Counted from the stretch's first letter, positions 38,697 through 48,873 are shown. The stretch is DNA of 64,000 bases from Methanospirillum stamsii (GCF_046244385.1 NZ_CP176366.1:1302001-1366000); one strand, 5' to 3'. Notes: a model not told the origin generated them from the sequence alone. Program-made: numbers and translations.

Positions 38697-39689
38697 ATGG
38701 GACTGTTTAATAAAAAGAAAAAGCAAGAGCCCTCCAAAGATCCGAAAAGCGATGAGATCTACTCACGGATAGATACCTACTATCATTACTCGGAAGGCGC
38801 TCTCCGGTTTGTAAAACACCCGTTCCGGACATTGTTTGAAAAGCCACTTAACATCCTCTATGTCTCCATTCCTGTAGGTCTTGTGGTGTTTGTTATTGGT
38901 CTATTCATGGCCCTGCAGGAAGGTGGCCCTGAAGCGCTGCTTACCAATTCCTTCATCGATGATGTTGCAGTTTTTACTACGGTAATTATTGTAGGCCCTC
39001 TGGCTATCACTGACCTCCTTGATGGGCGACGAATCAGTAGTATTGAGGTAGCACTTCCAAACTTTTTCCGTGACCTTGCCGGGATGCATGAGAGTGGGAT
39101 GACCCTCCCGGGCGCGATTCACCTGGTATCACAGGCTGAATATGGGGCCCTTACTCCTCATATCCGGCAGCTTGACCAGCGGATATCATGGAACTTTTCC
39201 TTTATTGATGCAATTACTCATCTGGGAAAAGAGATCCCTATCCCTCTTGTAGCACGAAGTGTAGATCTTGTGGCGCGGGCAAGTAATGCCGGTGGAGATA
39301 TTGTCGAAGTTCTTCGCGCTGCCGGAAAAGACTCTTCTGAATATGTGATAATGAAGACTGACCGGAAGATGAACATGTTCATCTATGTAATTATCATTCT
39401 TGCATCATTTGCAGTCTTTTTATTCGTCGTCATGATCCTGGTCTCATCATTCCTAAAAACCATGGCAGACCTGGGTGCTGAATCCGGGGCCTCCGGTCAG
39501 GCCGGGTTTAACCTGGGTGGGTTTGATCTTGCGCTTTATATCCGTGTTTTCTCTCACGCTGGGATGTTCCAGGGATTCTTCTCCGGTCTTGTTGCCGGGG
39601 TTATGGGAGAAGGAAGGGTGACTGCCGGCCTGAAATATTCTGTATTAATGCTCCTCATTGCGTGGGGAACGTTCCGGTTTATGGTATGA
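38697..39689 (+). CDS. GspF/TadC-like pilus assembly membrane protein 2
   Basis: 330-aa second T2SF-type membrane protein: basic N-terminus (FNKKKKQEPSKD), two helices about 58-80 and 95-115, a cytoplasmic VALPNFFRDLAGMHESGMTLPGA block, and C-terminal helices with FFSGLVAGVMGEGRVTAGL. Start ATG 38697; an in-frame GTG at 38688 overlaps the previous stop. Paired unequal platform proteins replace the single ArlJ/PilC of other systems, resembling Tad-type TadB/TadC. Confidence 0.82.
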   Translation: MGLFNKKKKQEPSKDPKSDEIYSRIDTYYHYSEGALRFVKHPFRTLFEKPLNILYVSIPVGLVVFVIGLFMALQEGGPEALLTNSFIDDVAVFTTVIIVGPLAITDLLDGRRISSIEVALPNFFRDLAGMHESGMTLPGAIHLVSQAEYGALTPHIRQLDQRISWNFSFIDAITHLGKEIPIPLVARSVDLVARASNAGGDIVEVLRAAGKDSSEYVIMKTDRKMNMFIYVIIILASFAVFLFVVMILVSSFLKTMADLGAESGASGQAGFNLGGFDLALYIRVFSHAGMFQGFFSGLVAGVMGEGRVTAGLKYSVLMLLIAWGTFRFMV

Positions 39690-39694
39690 CTAAA

Positions 39695-39720
39695 GGGCAG
39701 GTGAAAAAAGGAACCTGCCT
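39695..39720. terminator. hairpin between convergent operons
   Basis: GGCAGGT (39696-39702) pairs with ACCTGCC (39713-39719) around an A-rich loop, 6 bp past the pilus-gene stop and 7 bp before the kinase stop on the other strand. Likely a shared transcription end point. Confidence 0.5.
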
Positions 39721-39726
39721 CCGGGA

Positions 39727-41772
39727 TTACAATCCCTTCTCATCATCCGGATTACTTTGAACCGGACGGTATCCTCCATCCGGGATAATGAGCTCAAAGC
39801 GTGCTCCAATACCAAAGGTTCCCTGTTCTGAAATTGTGATATCTGTAAGGCTGAGTACTTCACGTGCAAAGAAAAGCCCCCATCCGGTCCCTGATCCTAC
39901 TCCCCGCTCAAATACTCTCTCTTTCATGGTGTCCTGAATGCCTTCACCATCATCCTCGTAGATGACAACCAGTTTTTTCTCCCTGATATCTGTTCGGATG
40001 GTGATATAAAAGACATTTTTTCCATGCTTGAGGCTGTTGTCAATGAGATTATAGAACACTTTCTGGAGAAGCTGGTCCGCATATACCTCATACGCTCCTC
40101 CCTGATAGGAGAATGTCAGCCCTTTCTTTTTTGTCATTGCATATGCAAGACTCCAGCAGGTCTGCAGATTCTGCCATACCGGTGCCTGAAGCCCTGCCTT
40201 CTGGTATTCCTTGGTAAATTCAATATGCTTATTAATCCGCTCCGCTGCTTCTTCTGCGGATTCTACCAGGTTCAGGACTACTTCATCGTCTGTTTTCCGG
40301 TGAACAAGCCCAAGCATTCCCCTGATTGTGGTGAGCTGGTTTACGATGTCGTGCCTGGTCATACTTCCGAGGAGGCCGAGTTTTTTATTGGAAAGCAGGA
40401 GTGCTTTTTCATTATCCTTGAATGTGGTGATGTCACTGATGACACACAGGTGACCATCCTCCTCCTTTTCAAGGGGATATGGTGCAGCAAGGACGTCTAC
40501 ATAGAGTTCGGTTCCGTCTTTTTTCCTTGTATGATATTCCCGGTGAACGGGCTGGTTCAGGAAGAGTTCATCTACTTCTTTGGAATCAGTCTTATCACCC
40601 ATCAGAAGGGTCATGATCTCTCTCCCGTTCATCTCATAGGGGGTCATGCCAAACATGGATGCCATTTTCGGATTGGCAAACCATATCTGATGGTCGGGAT
40701 TTACCAGACAGATTCCTTCTTCAGCAAGTGCTATCAGACGTGAAAGTCGTTGTTCGGTTGCATGCCGCTCTTCTACTGCCTTTTCGATATGGTCCAGCAT
40801 CTGGTTAATGGACCGGCCCAGATCTCCGATTTCATCATTTCGGTCTGTCTTAATGCGGACGGATAAAAGGCCGGTCTCTCCAACCTTTGCAAGTTCTTTG
40901 TTCAATTCTCCAAGAGGGGCAATGACTATGAGGTTAATGAGAGTGATTGCAACTCCCATGAAACTCACCGCCAGAAGCAGGAGAGAGAAGAAGAGGTAGT
41001 CTCTGGTCAGAATCCCACTTTCATAGAGGTCTCTTACTTCCTCGACCCGGAGAAGCAGGAATGGTTCATCGTATACATCTTTGAGAATGGTGTCGGCCTG
41101 AATGGTGTTTTGTGATATCCGGGTTTTCGATCCGGAAAAAATTTGTAAGTTTTCATCCGGAGTAAGCATCCTTATCGTGACATTTTGAAGCAGGTTATCA
41201 GATATGGCAGTAACACATTCCTGATCGATGGGACTCATCAGGATTAATGAACCCCGTGGTGGATCATTATGGTCCATGGGAAGAACCGGATTTTGCGCAA
41301 ACATATACGGGGTATTATGCCACCGGATCAAACCCGCCTGCTTCTGAGTCAAAGTTTGATTTGTAATTGGTAACATCTGTATGAATTCAGGTGGTACGTC
41401 ATGCAATGTTCGATTCGAATCAATTCCTTTCGCTAAAATTGTATCCCCTTTTGAATCAAGGATTATCAGATATTGTAAATTTTGTGCAGAAAACGTCGAA
41501 GATGCAAAATTATCCGGGAAAAAATTCGGATCACGTGAGAGAGAAAAATCATACATCAGGTCCCACTCAGCCCAGTCAATTGCAATTTGCTCAAGGCTGC
41601 TGATATCCTCCCTGATCATGTGTTCAGCCCTGAATAGTTCCCGCTCTATCTGCTGTTCCTCCAGGGATGAAAATGAGTTCATGATGTTATACTGGAACGA
41701 GATGAGAAGGATAATCAAAATGGCAATGAACATGCAGCCGATAATGAGTATCATCTTTGGGTATAGTCGCAT
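39727..41772 (-). CDS. membrane sensor histidine kinase (CHASE4-HAMP-PAS-HATPase)
   Basis: About 681 aa. TM1 near residues 5-28, an extracytoplasmic CHASE4-like domain with IDWAEWDLMYDF, TM2 about 255-280, HAMP, one PAS domain (about 340-445), a dimerisation helix with SMTRHDIVNQLTTIRG (phospho-acceptor His in RHDIVNQLT), and HATPase_c with DNSLKHG (N box), YEDDGEGI (G1) and GSGTGWGLFFA (G2). ATG 41772 has AGGT upstream; ATG 41790 is the alternative. Ligand unknown. A response regulator follows on the same strand upstream. Confidence 0.87.
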   Translation of the reverse strand: MRLYPKMILIIGCMFIAILIILLISFQYNIMNSFSSLEEQQIERELFRAEHMIREDISSLEQIAIDWAEWDLMYDFSLSRDPNFFPDNFASSTFSAQNLQYLIILDSKGDTILAKGIDSNRTLHDVPPEFIQMLPITNQTLTQKQAGLIRWHNTPYMFAQNPVLPMDHNDPPRGSLILMSPIDQECVTAISDNLLQNVTIRMLTPDENLQIFSGSKTRISQNTIQADTILKDVYDEPFLLLRVEEVRDLYESGILTRDYLFFSLLLLAVSFMGVAITLINLIVIAPLGELNKELAKVGETGLLSVRIKTDRNDEIGDLGRSINQMLDHIEKAVEERHATEQRLSRLIALAEEGICLVNPDHQIWFANPKMASMFGMTPYEMNGREIMTLLMGDKTDSKEVDELFLNQPVHREYHTRKKDGTELYVDVLAAPYPLEKEEDGHLCVISDITTFKDNEKALLLSNKKLGLLGSMTRHDIVNQLTTIRGMLGLVHRKTDDEVVLNLVESAEEAAERINKHIEFTKEYQKAGLQAPVWQNLQTCWSLAYAMTKKKGLTFSYQGGAYEVYADQLLQKVFYNLIDNSLKHGKNVFYITIRTDIREKKLVVIYEDDGEGIQDTMKERVFERGVGSGTGWGLFFAREVLSLTDITISEQGTFGIGARFELIIPDGGYRPVQSNPDDEKGL

Positions 41773-41949
41773 GATTACCTGCCCGGCCATATCCGGAGAG
41801 ACAGGATCTGGATATCAGTAAAGTCTCCGGTAATGGCCTGTCTGTTTTGTGTAAAGAGGCATCTCACACCTGAATGAGAAGCTGGTGCCCATGGTACACT
41901 ATAGGTGTATCGAGTGGGATAAGAGAAAAAGGCTTGTCCCTGAGGACAT

Positions 41950-43401
41950 TTACGATAAGGTGACGGTGTGGTTCTGTTCTGGTTCCTCTAATTTGAAATC
42001 AAAAGATGTAACGATCCCGGATTCATTGTGAATGACACCGGTATAGGATCCATACAGGAGCTGAAAAGAAGTCTGACCCTGAAGAGAGGTGACATCATTG
42101 CCGACAATTTTTCCCCCGCTTTTTACCGTTACCCGAAGACCTGCAGCAGGAAGTCCCTCTTTTTCAATTCCTATGGTGATGTTTCCGATTCCTTTTCTCC
42201 GGGATGAGATCTCCGGAATGGGGTTGGAAGCCGGCACCCTGAGATGGCTCTTATCATATATCCGACATCCGGTGACAAACCTGCTTGCTATCTCCGGTTC
42301 TGTCGGGTAAAAGGTAAAGGTCTGACTGTTTTTCAGGAACAGGACACTCCGGTCTCCATAGAGAACTCCTGACCGGTCGATGTAAATTCCGCCTTCGGCT
42401 TCACCTTTAAGAAATACCAGGAATGCACGGAATCCCTCTGCTCCGGTGGTTGATGCGATACCGAAGGTCTTTTGGAATTTCATCTCTTTTAACAGGTCCG
42501 GCAGTTGCCAGCTCCCGAGAGGGGATGTATTCTCAATGATGAAATTGAGCGGGACATTCTCGTCAAAATCACCGATATGTTGGGGAAGGTCTGTGCTCGC
42601 CTGCTGGTATTTTAATTCTGATTCCTGCAGGACTTCCCGTGCCACCTCTGCCTGACTGGTGTCTTCTCCGGTAACTTTTGCCGTGACAATGTTTCCGTCT
42701 GTCCCGAATATTCCCTCGATATGCCAGAGTATCTGGGCCTGTTTTCCGTTCGGGTAGGTAACAAGCGTTTCAACATCAGCAACCGCGTTTTCAGGACTTA
42801 ATAACCGGACGGTTTCGAGAAGCCCGGAGCGATCCTCATCGCTGAGATCATGAAAGATTTTTTTCCCGATGAGGTCTGTTGCCGGCATGGCATACAGTGC
42901 TCCGTATGCATCATTTGCCCTGATTATGGTAAGGTCCGGAAGGAGGTCGACAAAAATTTCAGTCTGCACAGTAAGTACTGAATGATAGAGTTGTTCGCGT
43001 GCGGTCAGTTCCTTTTTTGCATGATGCCCTTCATGTGCCTGTAATATTCGCTGCTCCAGTTCACTGAACTGAACGACGGGATCACTCCCCTTCCTGATAT
43101 AATAATCTGCGCCATTGTTAAGAGCCGATATGACGATATCTTCCTTTCCTTTTCCGGTAAATAGGATAAAGGGGGTACCTTCATAATTTGCCCGCACATA
43201 TCTCAGGAGTTCAATTCCGTCCATATCCTGCATGAGATAGTCTGAAACGATGACATCAAACTGTCCGGTCCGTAAGGCATCAATGGCTTCTTTTCCGGAT
43301 GCAACTCCGGTAATGGAGATTTTATTAGATGCGCCCAGGTACTCCTGGGCAAGCATGAGATGGGGAAGTTCATCATCGACGTAAAGGACTGAAACGGGCA
43401 T
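41950..43401 (-). CDS. response regulator with PAS domain and an unrecognised C-terminal half
   Basis: 483 aa. REC domain 1-120 with DD at 9-10, phospho-acceptor Asp54 and the TGKGKED region carrying the conserved Lys; PAS about 135-255; a linker coiled segment; then ~200 residues without a DNA-binding or enzymatic motif I know. This half contains GGIYIDRSGVLYGDRSVLFL and ends in a domain like carboxypeptidase-regulatory or Ig-like beta folds (GLPAAGLRVTVKSGGKIVG). It lies 177 bp upstream of the kinase, same strand, so likely its partner. Confidence 0.8.
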   Translation of the reverse strand: MPVSVLYVDDELPHLMLAQEYLGASNKISITGVASGKEAIDALRTGQFDVIVSDYLMQDMDGIELLRYVRANYEGTPFILFTGKGKEDIVISALNNGADYYIRKGSDPVVQFSELEQRILQAHEGHHAKKELTAREQLYHSVLTVQTEIFVDLLPDLTIIRANDAYGALYAMPATDLIGKKIFHDLSDEDRSGLLETVRLLSPENAVADVETLVTYPNGKQAQILWHIEGIFGTDGNIVTAKVTGEDTSQAEVAREVLQESELKYQQASTDLPQHIGDFDENVPLNFIIENTSPLGSWQLPDLLKEMKFQKTFGIASTTGAEGFRAFLVFLKGEAEGGIYIDRSGVLYGDRSVLFLKNSQTFTFYPTEPEIASRFVTGCRIYDKSHLRVPASNPIPEISSRRKGIGNITIGIEKEGLPAAGLRVTVKSGGKIVGNDVTSLQGQTSFQLLYGSYTGVIHNESGIVTSFDFKLEEPEQNHTVTLS

Positions 43402-44066
43402 TAATGGGTTAGTGTATGTTTATTTCGTATTAATATTATTGTTAGACTGTCCAATTACTCGCATGCTTCCAGATAAACCCGGTGTGATGTATCACGTTGT
43501 AGAGGAAATTGATTGGTTGTCCAATAATCTATTGCCTGTTAGTAGAATTCACGGAAAAAGTACCTGACTATAATCGGATTATAAACGGCTGCTTTTGATG
43601 GTATTGCTCTAAATAATGGTAAAATCTCGTAAATTTTAAAATGCTCAAATTTATCGTCCTGAATTAGTCGCCCTCTCAAGGGGTTTATATGCCCGGATCC
43701 TCCAGTGAGGCATAGTCTGGTATGGCTAAAAAAAACATGAGATTTTAAGTGCCTTATTAAAACGTAGAATTTAGTTCTTCTTCAAATCAGGGGCCGATTT
43801 ATCCGGTTTTTTCGAGGGTAGTTCCTGGCTATTATAAAAAGGATATTTCAGGGATATTTCCGAAAATAATGCAAGATCCATATGGGGGATCTCTCTCTGG
43901 TAATCTTACTAATACTAAATCCACCCTATAGTCCCAAATTGATAGTATGCTCAAAATACTCGTAAAAAGAGCTTCTAATGAAGATGTTCAGATATCTGTG
44001 CTTTTCACGTGTTAGGATTTCAATCGGTGAACATATACTTTTACGAATTCATAACATCTGTATCGC
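43402..44066. other. non-coding stretch, possibly decayed
   Basis: 665 bp without a supported gene. It has several repeated short words (for example GTCCAATAA/GTCCAATTA near 43450 and 43517) and AT-rich blocks that would serve as promoters for the gene at 44067, whose TATA-like CATATACTTTTA lies about 35 bp upstream of the ATG. No intact transposase or RNA gene was recognised. Confidence 0.4.
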
Positions 44067-45758
44067 ATGGTTCTGAAAAAAATCCCTTATGGTATCAGTA
44101 ATTTCCGGACTATTATGGAAGAGGGATATATATATGTAGATAAAACCCGGTTTATCCGGATCCTTGAAGATAACCCGGCCCCCTATATTTTTTTCCTGCG
44201 TCCAAGAAGGTTTGGGAAAAGTCTCTTTGTATCCCTGTTACAGTATTATTACGATATCAATGAAAGAGATAATTTTTCCAGACTCTTTTCTGATACTGAT
44301 ATAGGTAATAATCCTACTCCGAAGCATAACTCATATTTTATTCTTTATTTTAATTTCTCTGCTTTGACAACGACATCCGGAGATTCACTCATAACAAGCG
44401 TGAAATTAAGGACTGAACAGTCTCTTGTTGAATTTAAAAGACAATATGATCTTACGATTCCTCTGGATACCTCAGGGTCTTCCGCGGATATGCTAACCAG
44501 TTTTTTTTCAGGACTTCCGTCTGAAATGAAAGGGAGAGTCTATGTACTCATCGATGAGTATGATCATTTTGCAAATGAACTATTAAGTTTCAACTTTGAT
44601 CTCTTTCAGGAAACAATCAGCCGGCAGGGTTTTATCCGGAAATGGTATGAAGCATTAAAAATTGGAACACAATCTTTTGTGGGCAGAATATTTGCTACAG
44701 GGGTTTCTCCGGTCACTCTTGATAGTCTTACTTCCGGATTTAACATTGCTGATAACATTACCCGCCTTCCTGCCTGTAACGAGATGATGGGTTTTACTGA
44801 ACCGGAGGTAAAAGAATTAGTTTTAGAGACCCTGCCCCATAATATTTATTCTCCGGAACTGGTACTGACCTTGCGGGATTATTATAATGGATACCTCTTC
44901 TCTGAAGATGCTGAAACACGCCTCTTTAACAGCGATATGATCCTCTATTATCTCAAGAGTTATTTATCAAGGCAAAAACCGCCGGAGAAACTTCTTGATA
45001 TGAATATTGCAAGTGATTATGGAAAGATTGGCCGGCTGATGCAGATAAAATCACCTGAACAGAATATCTCCGTGTTACAAGAAGTTCTCTCATCCGGACA
45101 GGTTACATCACGGCTTACTGATCAGTTTTCAATGGAGAAGAAATTTTCAGAAGATGATTTTAAGTCGCTTCTTTTTTACCTAGGGCTGCTTACAATTCGG
45201 GATAATATGCCTGGAAGGGTCGGCCTTCAGATTCCAAATTACGTTATTCATGGGATATATGCAGATTTTTTCCTTGATCTCATCACTCGAAGAGCAGATT
45301 ATCACGTGGATACCGAATCAGTATCACTTGCAATAGAGCAGGTTGCACGGGAAGGCAGATGTGAGAAACTGGTTTTGCTCATCGAGGAACTGCTTCATGC
45401 CTTTTCGAATCGTGATTACATTGGATTTGATGAGAAATATGTCAAAATTGTAATCTTCACCTATGCAACCATGAGTAATCTCTATCTGGTAAAATCAGAG
45501 TATGAAGTATCTGACGGATATATTGATCTCGTTTTTCTTGCACGCGAACCGTGGAAACCGGATTATAATGCAATTTTTGAACTGAAGTATCTGAAGATGA
45601 AGGATGCAACAAAAGAGAGAATCGGAGAGGTTATGGAAGATGGTATCCGGCAACTGATGCAGTATTCATTGTCACCTGAACTCTCATCGATTGATAATCT
45701 GAAGAAATGGGTGCTGGTATTTTCAGGGGATAAGTGCGTTGCGGTAAGGGATGTATGA
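44067..45758 (+). CDS. AAA-ATPase-like / PD-(D/E)XK nuclease-like protein (DUF1703 type)
   Basis: 563 aa. N-terminal AAA-ATPase-like domain beginning IPYGISNFRTIMEEGYIYVD, P-loop RPRRFGKS at 45-52, Walker B-like YVLIDEYDHFANE about 160-172. The C-terminus has DGYIDLVFL and NAIFELKYLK, a PD-(D/E)XK-type pattern. Such large families are common and often multicopy in anaerobes; proposed roles in mobile DNA or defence are unproven. Stands alone, with extra flanking space typical of a mobile accessory gene. Confidence 0.8.
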   Translation: MVLKKIPYGISNFRTIMEEGYIYVDKTRFIRILEDNPAPYIFFLRPRRFGKSLFVSLLQYYYDINERDNFSRLFSDTDIGNNPTPKHNSYFILYFNFSALTTTSGDSLITSVKLRTEQSLVEFKRQYDLTIPLDTSGSSADMLTSFFSGLPSEMKGRVYVLIDEYDHFANELLSFNFDLFQETISRQGFIRKWYEALKIGTQSFVGRIFATGVSPVTLDSLTSGFNIADNITRLPACNEMMGFTEPEVKELVLETLPHNIYSPELVLTLRDYYNGYLFSEDAETRLFNSDMILYYLKSYLSRQKPPEKLLDMNIASDYGKIGRLMQIKSPEQNISVLQEVLSSGQVTSRLTDQFSMEKKFSEDDFKSLLFYLGLLTIRDNMPGRVGLQIPNYVIHGIYADFFLDLITRRADYHVDTESVSLAIEQVAREGRCEKLVLLIEELLHAFSNRDYIGFDEKYVKIVIFTYATMSNLYLVKSEYEVSDGYIDLVFLAREPWKPDYNAIFELKYLKMKDATKERIGEVMEDGIRQLMQYSLSPELSSIDNLKKWVLVFSGDKCVAVRDV

Positions 45759-45852
45759 GTTTTTCTATTGACCGAATGGAAAATCTGCAAATTTCCGGCG
45801 ATATCTAAATTGAGGTTATGGAGAGATGATCTCTGATGTTACTTTCAGGTAA

Positions 45853-45883
45853 GTTACTCCAAAGTATCATACTCTGAAGTAAC
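45853..45883. promoter_or_regulatory. 31-bp near-perfect palindrome, candidate operator
   Basis: GTTACTCCAAAGTAT-C-ATACTCTGAAGTAAC: 13 of 15 bp of the arms match around a single base. Another half-site, GTTACTTTC, lies just upstream (about 45838-45846). It sits 34 bp before the ATG of the truncated ATPase gene, so it is probably its surviving control region. Confidence 0.5.
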
Positions 45884-45916
45884 ATATTAATCCTCCATCA
45901 AATCCTATTAGATGTT

Positions 45917-46045
45917 ATGTTTCTCAACCGGACTGATGAACTTGCATCTCTTCAGAAGCGGTTAGATAATAATGATGCAGAGTTTATCATTTTGTATGGA
46001 AGGAGGCGTGTTGGTAAGTCTGAATTAATTGATCTGTTTATTTAA
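45917..46045 (+). pseudogene. truncated archaeal ATPase (P-loop end only)
   Basis: A 42-codon frame starting MFLNRTDELASLQKRL and including ILYGRRRVGKSELIDLF, the N-terminus and P-loop of the archaeal ATPase family (normally about 350-450 aa). It halts at a TAA directly after. A second frame continues for about 25 more codons to 46128 (with DEVHIWDIAKM), which may be a later piece of the same or another gene. Deletion plus frameshift; not functional. Confidence 0.7.
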
Positions 46046-46196
46046 AAGAAGAGTCCGGATTTACTTCTGATGAGGTCCATATCTGGGATATAGCCAAAAT
46101 GCAAAATATGTATCAAAAATTCGGTTAATTTCACTATATTTTCCGAATTATCGGGTTATTATTTGATGTATGGAATATAAACCTGAAAAGGGATGG

Positions 46197-48623
46197 TTAT
46201 TTTTCCAATCCGCTCATCACCATCTCTTCTGGTACTACTATCTCTTCACCGGTTTCAATTATCCTGTATGGTCCGGTTGATTGAACCGGATAGGATGATC
46301 CTGAAGTGGAATATGGAAGGGTAAATGTGCCATTGTGTGATTTTTGTCGATAGGTAAATACTCTGTCCCGGTTAGTTGTGAGTTGTAATTCAATTGTTCC
46401 TTCTCCCGAAATTATTGCACCTGGAACCCTTTCATATATCTTCACTTTCCGGATGTCATGTTCATCAGTGGTTGAAAGAGAGGTATTCGACTCCCAGATA
46501 AGCCGGTAGTGCTGGAGAGCATCAAGATCTTTTATCGGCCTTATGATTGATTCAGATATTTCCGGATCCGGGCCACCGGGGAAGATTACTATCATGTCTG
46601 TTCCTGGTACCGGAGTTCCTTCTTCCTCATATTTTGCCTCCTCTCCGGTTACTGCTGACCCATCAAAAACATGCAGTCTTGTTACCATGCTTTCGTAAAA
46701 AGCCTGGCGATACCCGATGGAACTTACAGGTTTTCCGGTGACCGGATCGGTGGTAGAAATAAGGCCCATGTACTGACTTTGTGTGAGATCTTTTGATTTT
46801 ACCTTCATCATCATCTGCATGGTATCAAAGAGCATGTCGGCGTCTGTGATGATGTACCGGATATTATTCGTTGTAGCAATTGTATCGGCACCTGATTCTT
46901 TTTTATCCATAAAGAATTGTGCACCCATGTCAAGGTTTGCCTGGAAGGGATTTGTGACCGCCATTCGGTGAGCAATAGTAGTAATCCAGTGGCCATAGTC
47001 CCACCATGAGAGAACACCGTATGATGAATCCGGATAAGTAAAAGTATCTGACTGGTATGTCTGGTAGTAATTCACACCCGGATCAGGGGTTGCAGTCTTC
47101 ATCCAGAGTAATCCTTCTACCCAGTCTTCTGATGCAACATATGGCTGATAGTTATAATCCGCTGTTGCAACCATGCCTCCGATACAAAGAGAAAGTAAAC
47201 AGGTCCCGATTAGGAGGACCATTGCAATAAGGGATGTTGGTCTTTCTCTCCAGTTTTTATCCTGAACACTTTTTTCTTCAGTAAGGCTTTCAGTGGTAAT
47301 ATCCACGATTTTTCTCTCATAATGAAACAGCCAGTCAAGGAAATAAGCCGTTGTCAGTGCCAAAGGAACTGCGAAAAGAATCTCATACCTGGTGTTGGTG
47401 ATGGTTAATAATCCGGTGACTCCGGTCCAGAGGATGAGATAGATTGCAATACTGTCCTGTTTGCGAATCCCAGAAATTAGCAGGAGGAGCAGTCCGGGAA
47501 TAAGCATGAGGAGCATGAGGTGGTAATTAAAAAATGCTACATCCAGACTTAGCGGAAAGTATTCTGCAATGCCGTAATTGGTTGGAACAGAATTCAAAGC
47601 ACCCATTATGCTATTGAGAAGATCATTAGCATAACCGGGGAGGAGGAGAAAAGCCAGGATTATTACAGTTAGTACTGACAGGAGAGTTACAGGGAGTATC
47701 CGGTTATGCTTTACCTGGTATTTCTTCATCAAAAACTGAAGACCCAGAAACAGGAATCCGGCGATTGCCGGAATGAAGAGGACTGATGCAAGAGAAACCG
47801 GGTTAAAGATGAATGGGGCCTGTACTGCCGGGTCTGGGGTATAGAATATCTGGGTGATTACCGCTCCGATACATGATGAAACTCCTATCAAAATGCTGAA
47901 TGGCAGGAGGTTTTTCCCTTGATTTATGAGTTGATATGCGGCAAAGAGAACAAAAATTGTGGTGATACCGGCGATAAGGATCATGGTCGGTGCATTAATC
48001 ATACCGAGGCCCAGCATCAGTCCGGTTATTCCTCCTCCGAGGACTGCCGGTTTTATCCGTGGGGTGTCGTTGTTACCATAAATACGGTTGAAAAAGAGTA
48101 CAAGGGCCAGTGAATATGCCAACATGAAAAAAGATTCGAAGATATGATGGTCCACGTATCCATACATGGACCGAATCAGGTAACTTCCCGGCATGACAGC
48201 CATAAGAAATGCTGCCGCAATTCCACACATTTCTCCTTTGATCTCTTTTCCAAACCAATATGCAAGGGGAATGGTAAGCATTGCAGTAAGTACCGGTATC
48301 CATGAGACGAAAAGGATCATTGCAGATTCATTTCCGGATCCCGGGATTTGGGCAAGTAATCCGCATAAAAGGGGGAGGAAAGGCCCCCAATATATTATTG
48401 TACCATCCGGGAAACCAGTGAAAGGATCAAACCATGTATAGGAGGGGAATGAATGAGCAGCAAGTTCTGTCTGCCGGATAATATACCAGGGATCAGGTGT
48501 TAGGACCTGGGGAAATACTCCGGATGTAAGAAGAGTGTATGTCTGTGAATGAAGGATTAGGGTGATTATCATTGAGAATAGGAGCAGGAGGAAAAGAATG
48601 AGTGAATTATGTTTTATATTCAT
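46197..48623 (-). CDS. aglB: oligosaccharyltransferase AglB (STT3 family)
   Basis: Transfers lipid-linked glycans to Asn of N-x-S/T sequons on exported proteins. 808 aa with about 11-13 N-terminal membrane helices and a C-terminal extracytoplasmic domain. The catalytic D-x-W-Y motif (DPWY) is at 44-47, a second acidic motif VDHHIFE about 163-169, and the WWDYGHW signature about 540-546. Minus strand, single gene; the plus-strand glycan genes begin just beyond its promoter. No second copy seen in the window. Confidence 0.95.
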   Translation of the reverse strand: MNIKHNSLILFLLLLFSMIITLILHSQTYTLLTSGVFPQVLTPDPWYIIRQTELAAHSFPSYTWFDPFTGFPDGTIIYWGPFLPLLCGLLAQIPGSGNESAMILFVSWIPVLTAMLTIPLAYWFGKEIKGEMCGIAAAFLMAVMPGSYLIRSMYGYVDHHIFESFFMLAYSLALVLFFNRIYGNNDTPRIKPAVLGGGITGLMLGLGMINAPTMILIAGITTIFVLFAAYQLINQGKNLLPFSILIGVSSCIGAVITQIFYTPDPAVQAPFIFNPVSLASVLFIPAIAGFLFLGLQFLMKKYQVKHNRILPVTLLSVLTVIILAFLLLPGYANDLLNSIMGALNSVPTNYGIAEYFPLSLDVAFFNYHLMLLMLIPGLLLLLISGIRKQDSIAIYLILWTGVTGLLTITNTRYEILFAVPLALTTAYFLDWLFHYERKIVDITTESLTEEKSVQDKNWRERPTSLIAMVLLIGTCLLSLCIGGMVATADYNYQPYVASEDWVEGLLWMKTATPDPGVNYYQTYQSDTFTYPDSSYGVLSWWDYGHWITTIAHRMAVTNPFQANLDMGAQFFMDKKESGADTIATTNNIRYIITDADMLFDTMQMMMKVKSKDLTQSQYMGLISTTDPVTGKPVSSIGYRQAFYESMVTRLHVFDGSAVTGEEAKYEEEGTPVPGTDMIVIFPGGPDPEISESIIRPIKDLDALQHYRLIWESNTSLSTTDEHDIRKVKIYERVPGAIISGEGTIELQLTTNRDRVFTYRQKSHNGTFTLPYSTSGSSYPVQSTGPYRIIETGEEIVVPEEMVMSGLEK

Positions 48624-48749
48624 TACAATACCTGGATTAGAAATCGACTTTCACAGATTAATATTTCTGGATAGATTCTGATTAACCGTTTAATTATTTC
48701 CGGGAACATACCGGAGAGGAAGAGGGGGTGTGGGTTTTATTGACTATTG

Positions 48750-48760
48750 GTTATATAAGT
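48750..48760 (+). promoter_or_regulatory. candidate promoter of the GT2 gene
   Basis: GGTTATATAAG is a good TATA element, giving a start near 48785 and an ~90-nt leader before 48874. The 250-bp gap serves both divergent genes (aglB and the GT2 gene). Confidence 0.35.
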
Positions 48761-48873
48761 TTGCGCGTGAATGTATCCGGATGGATATACAGAGATGGAA
48801 TTTGGGATGGGCCAGAATGTCTGTTTCATAGATTATTTTATTGAATTTCTGATTTAGTAAAAATGGGGGTCTT

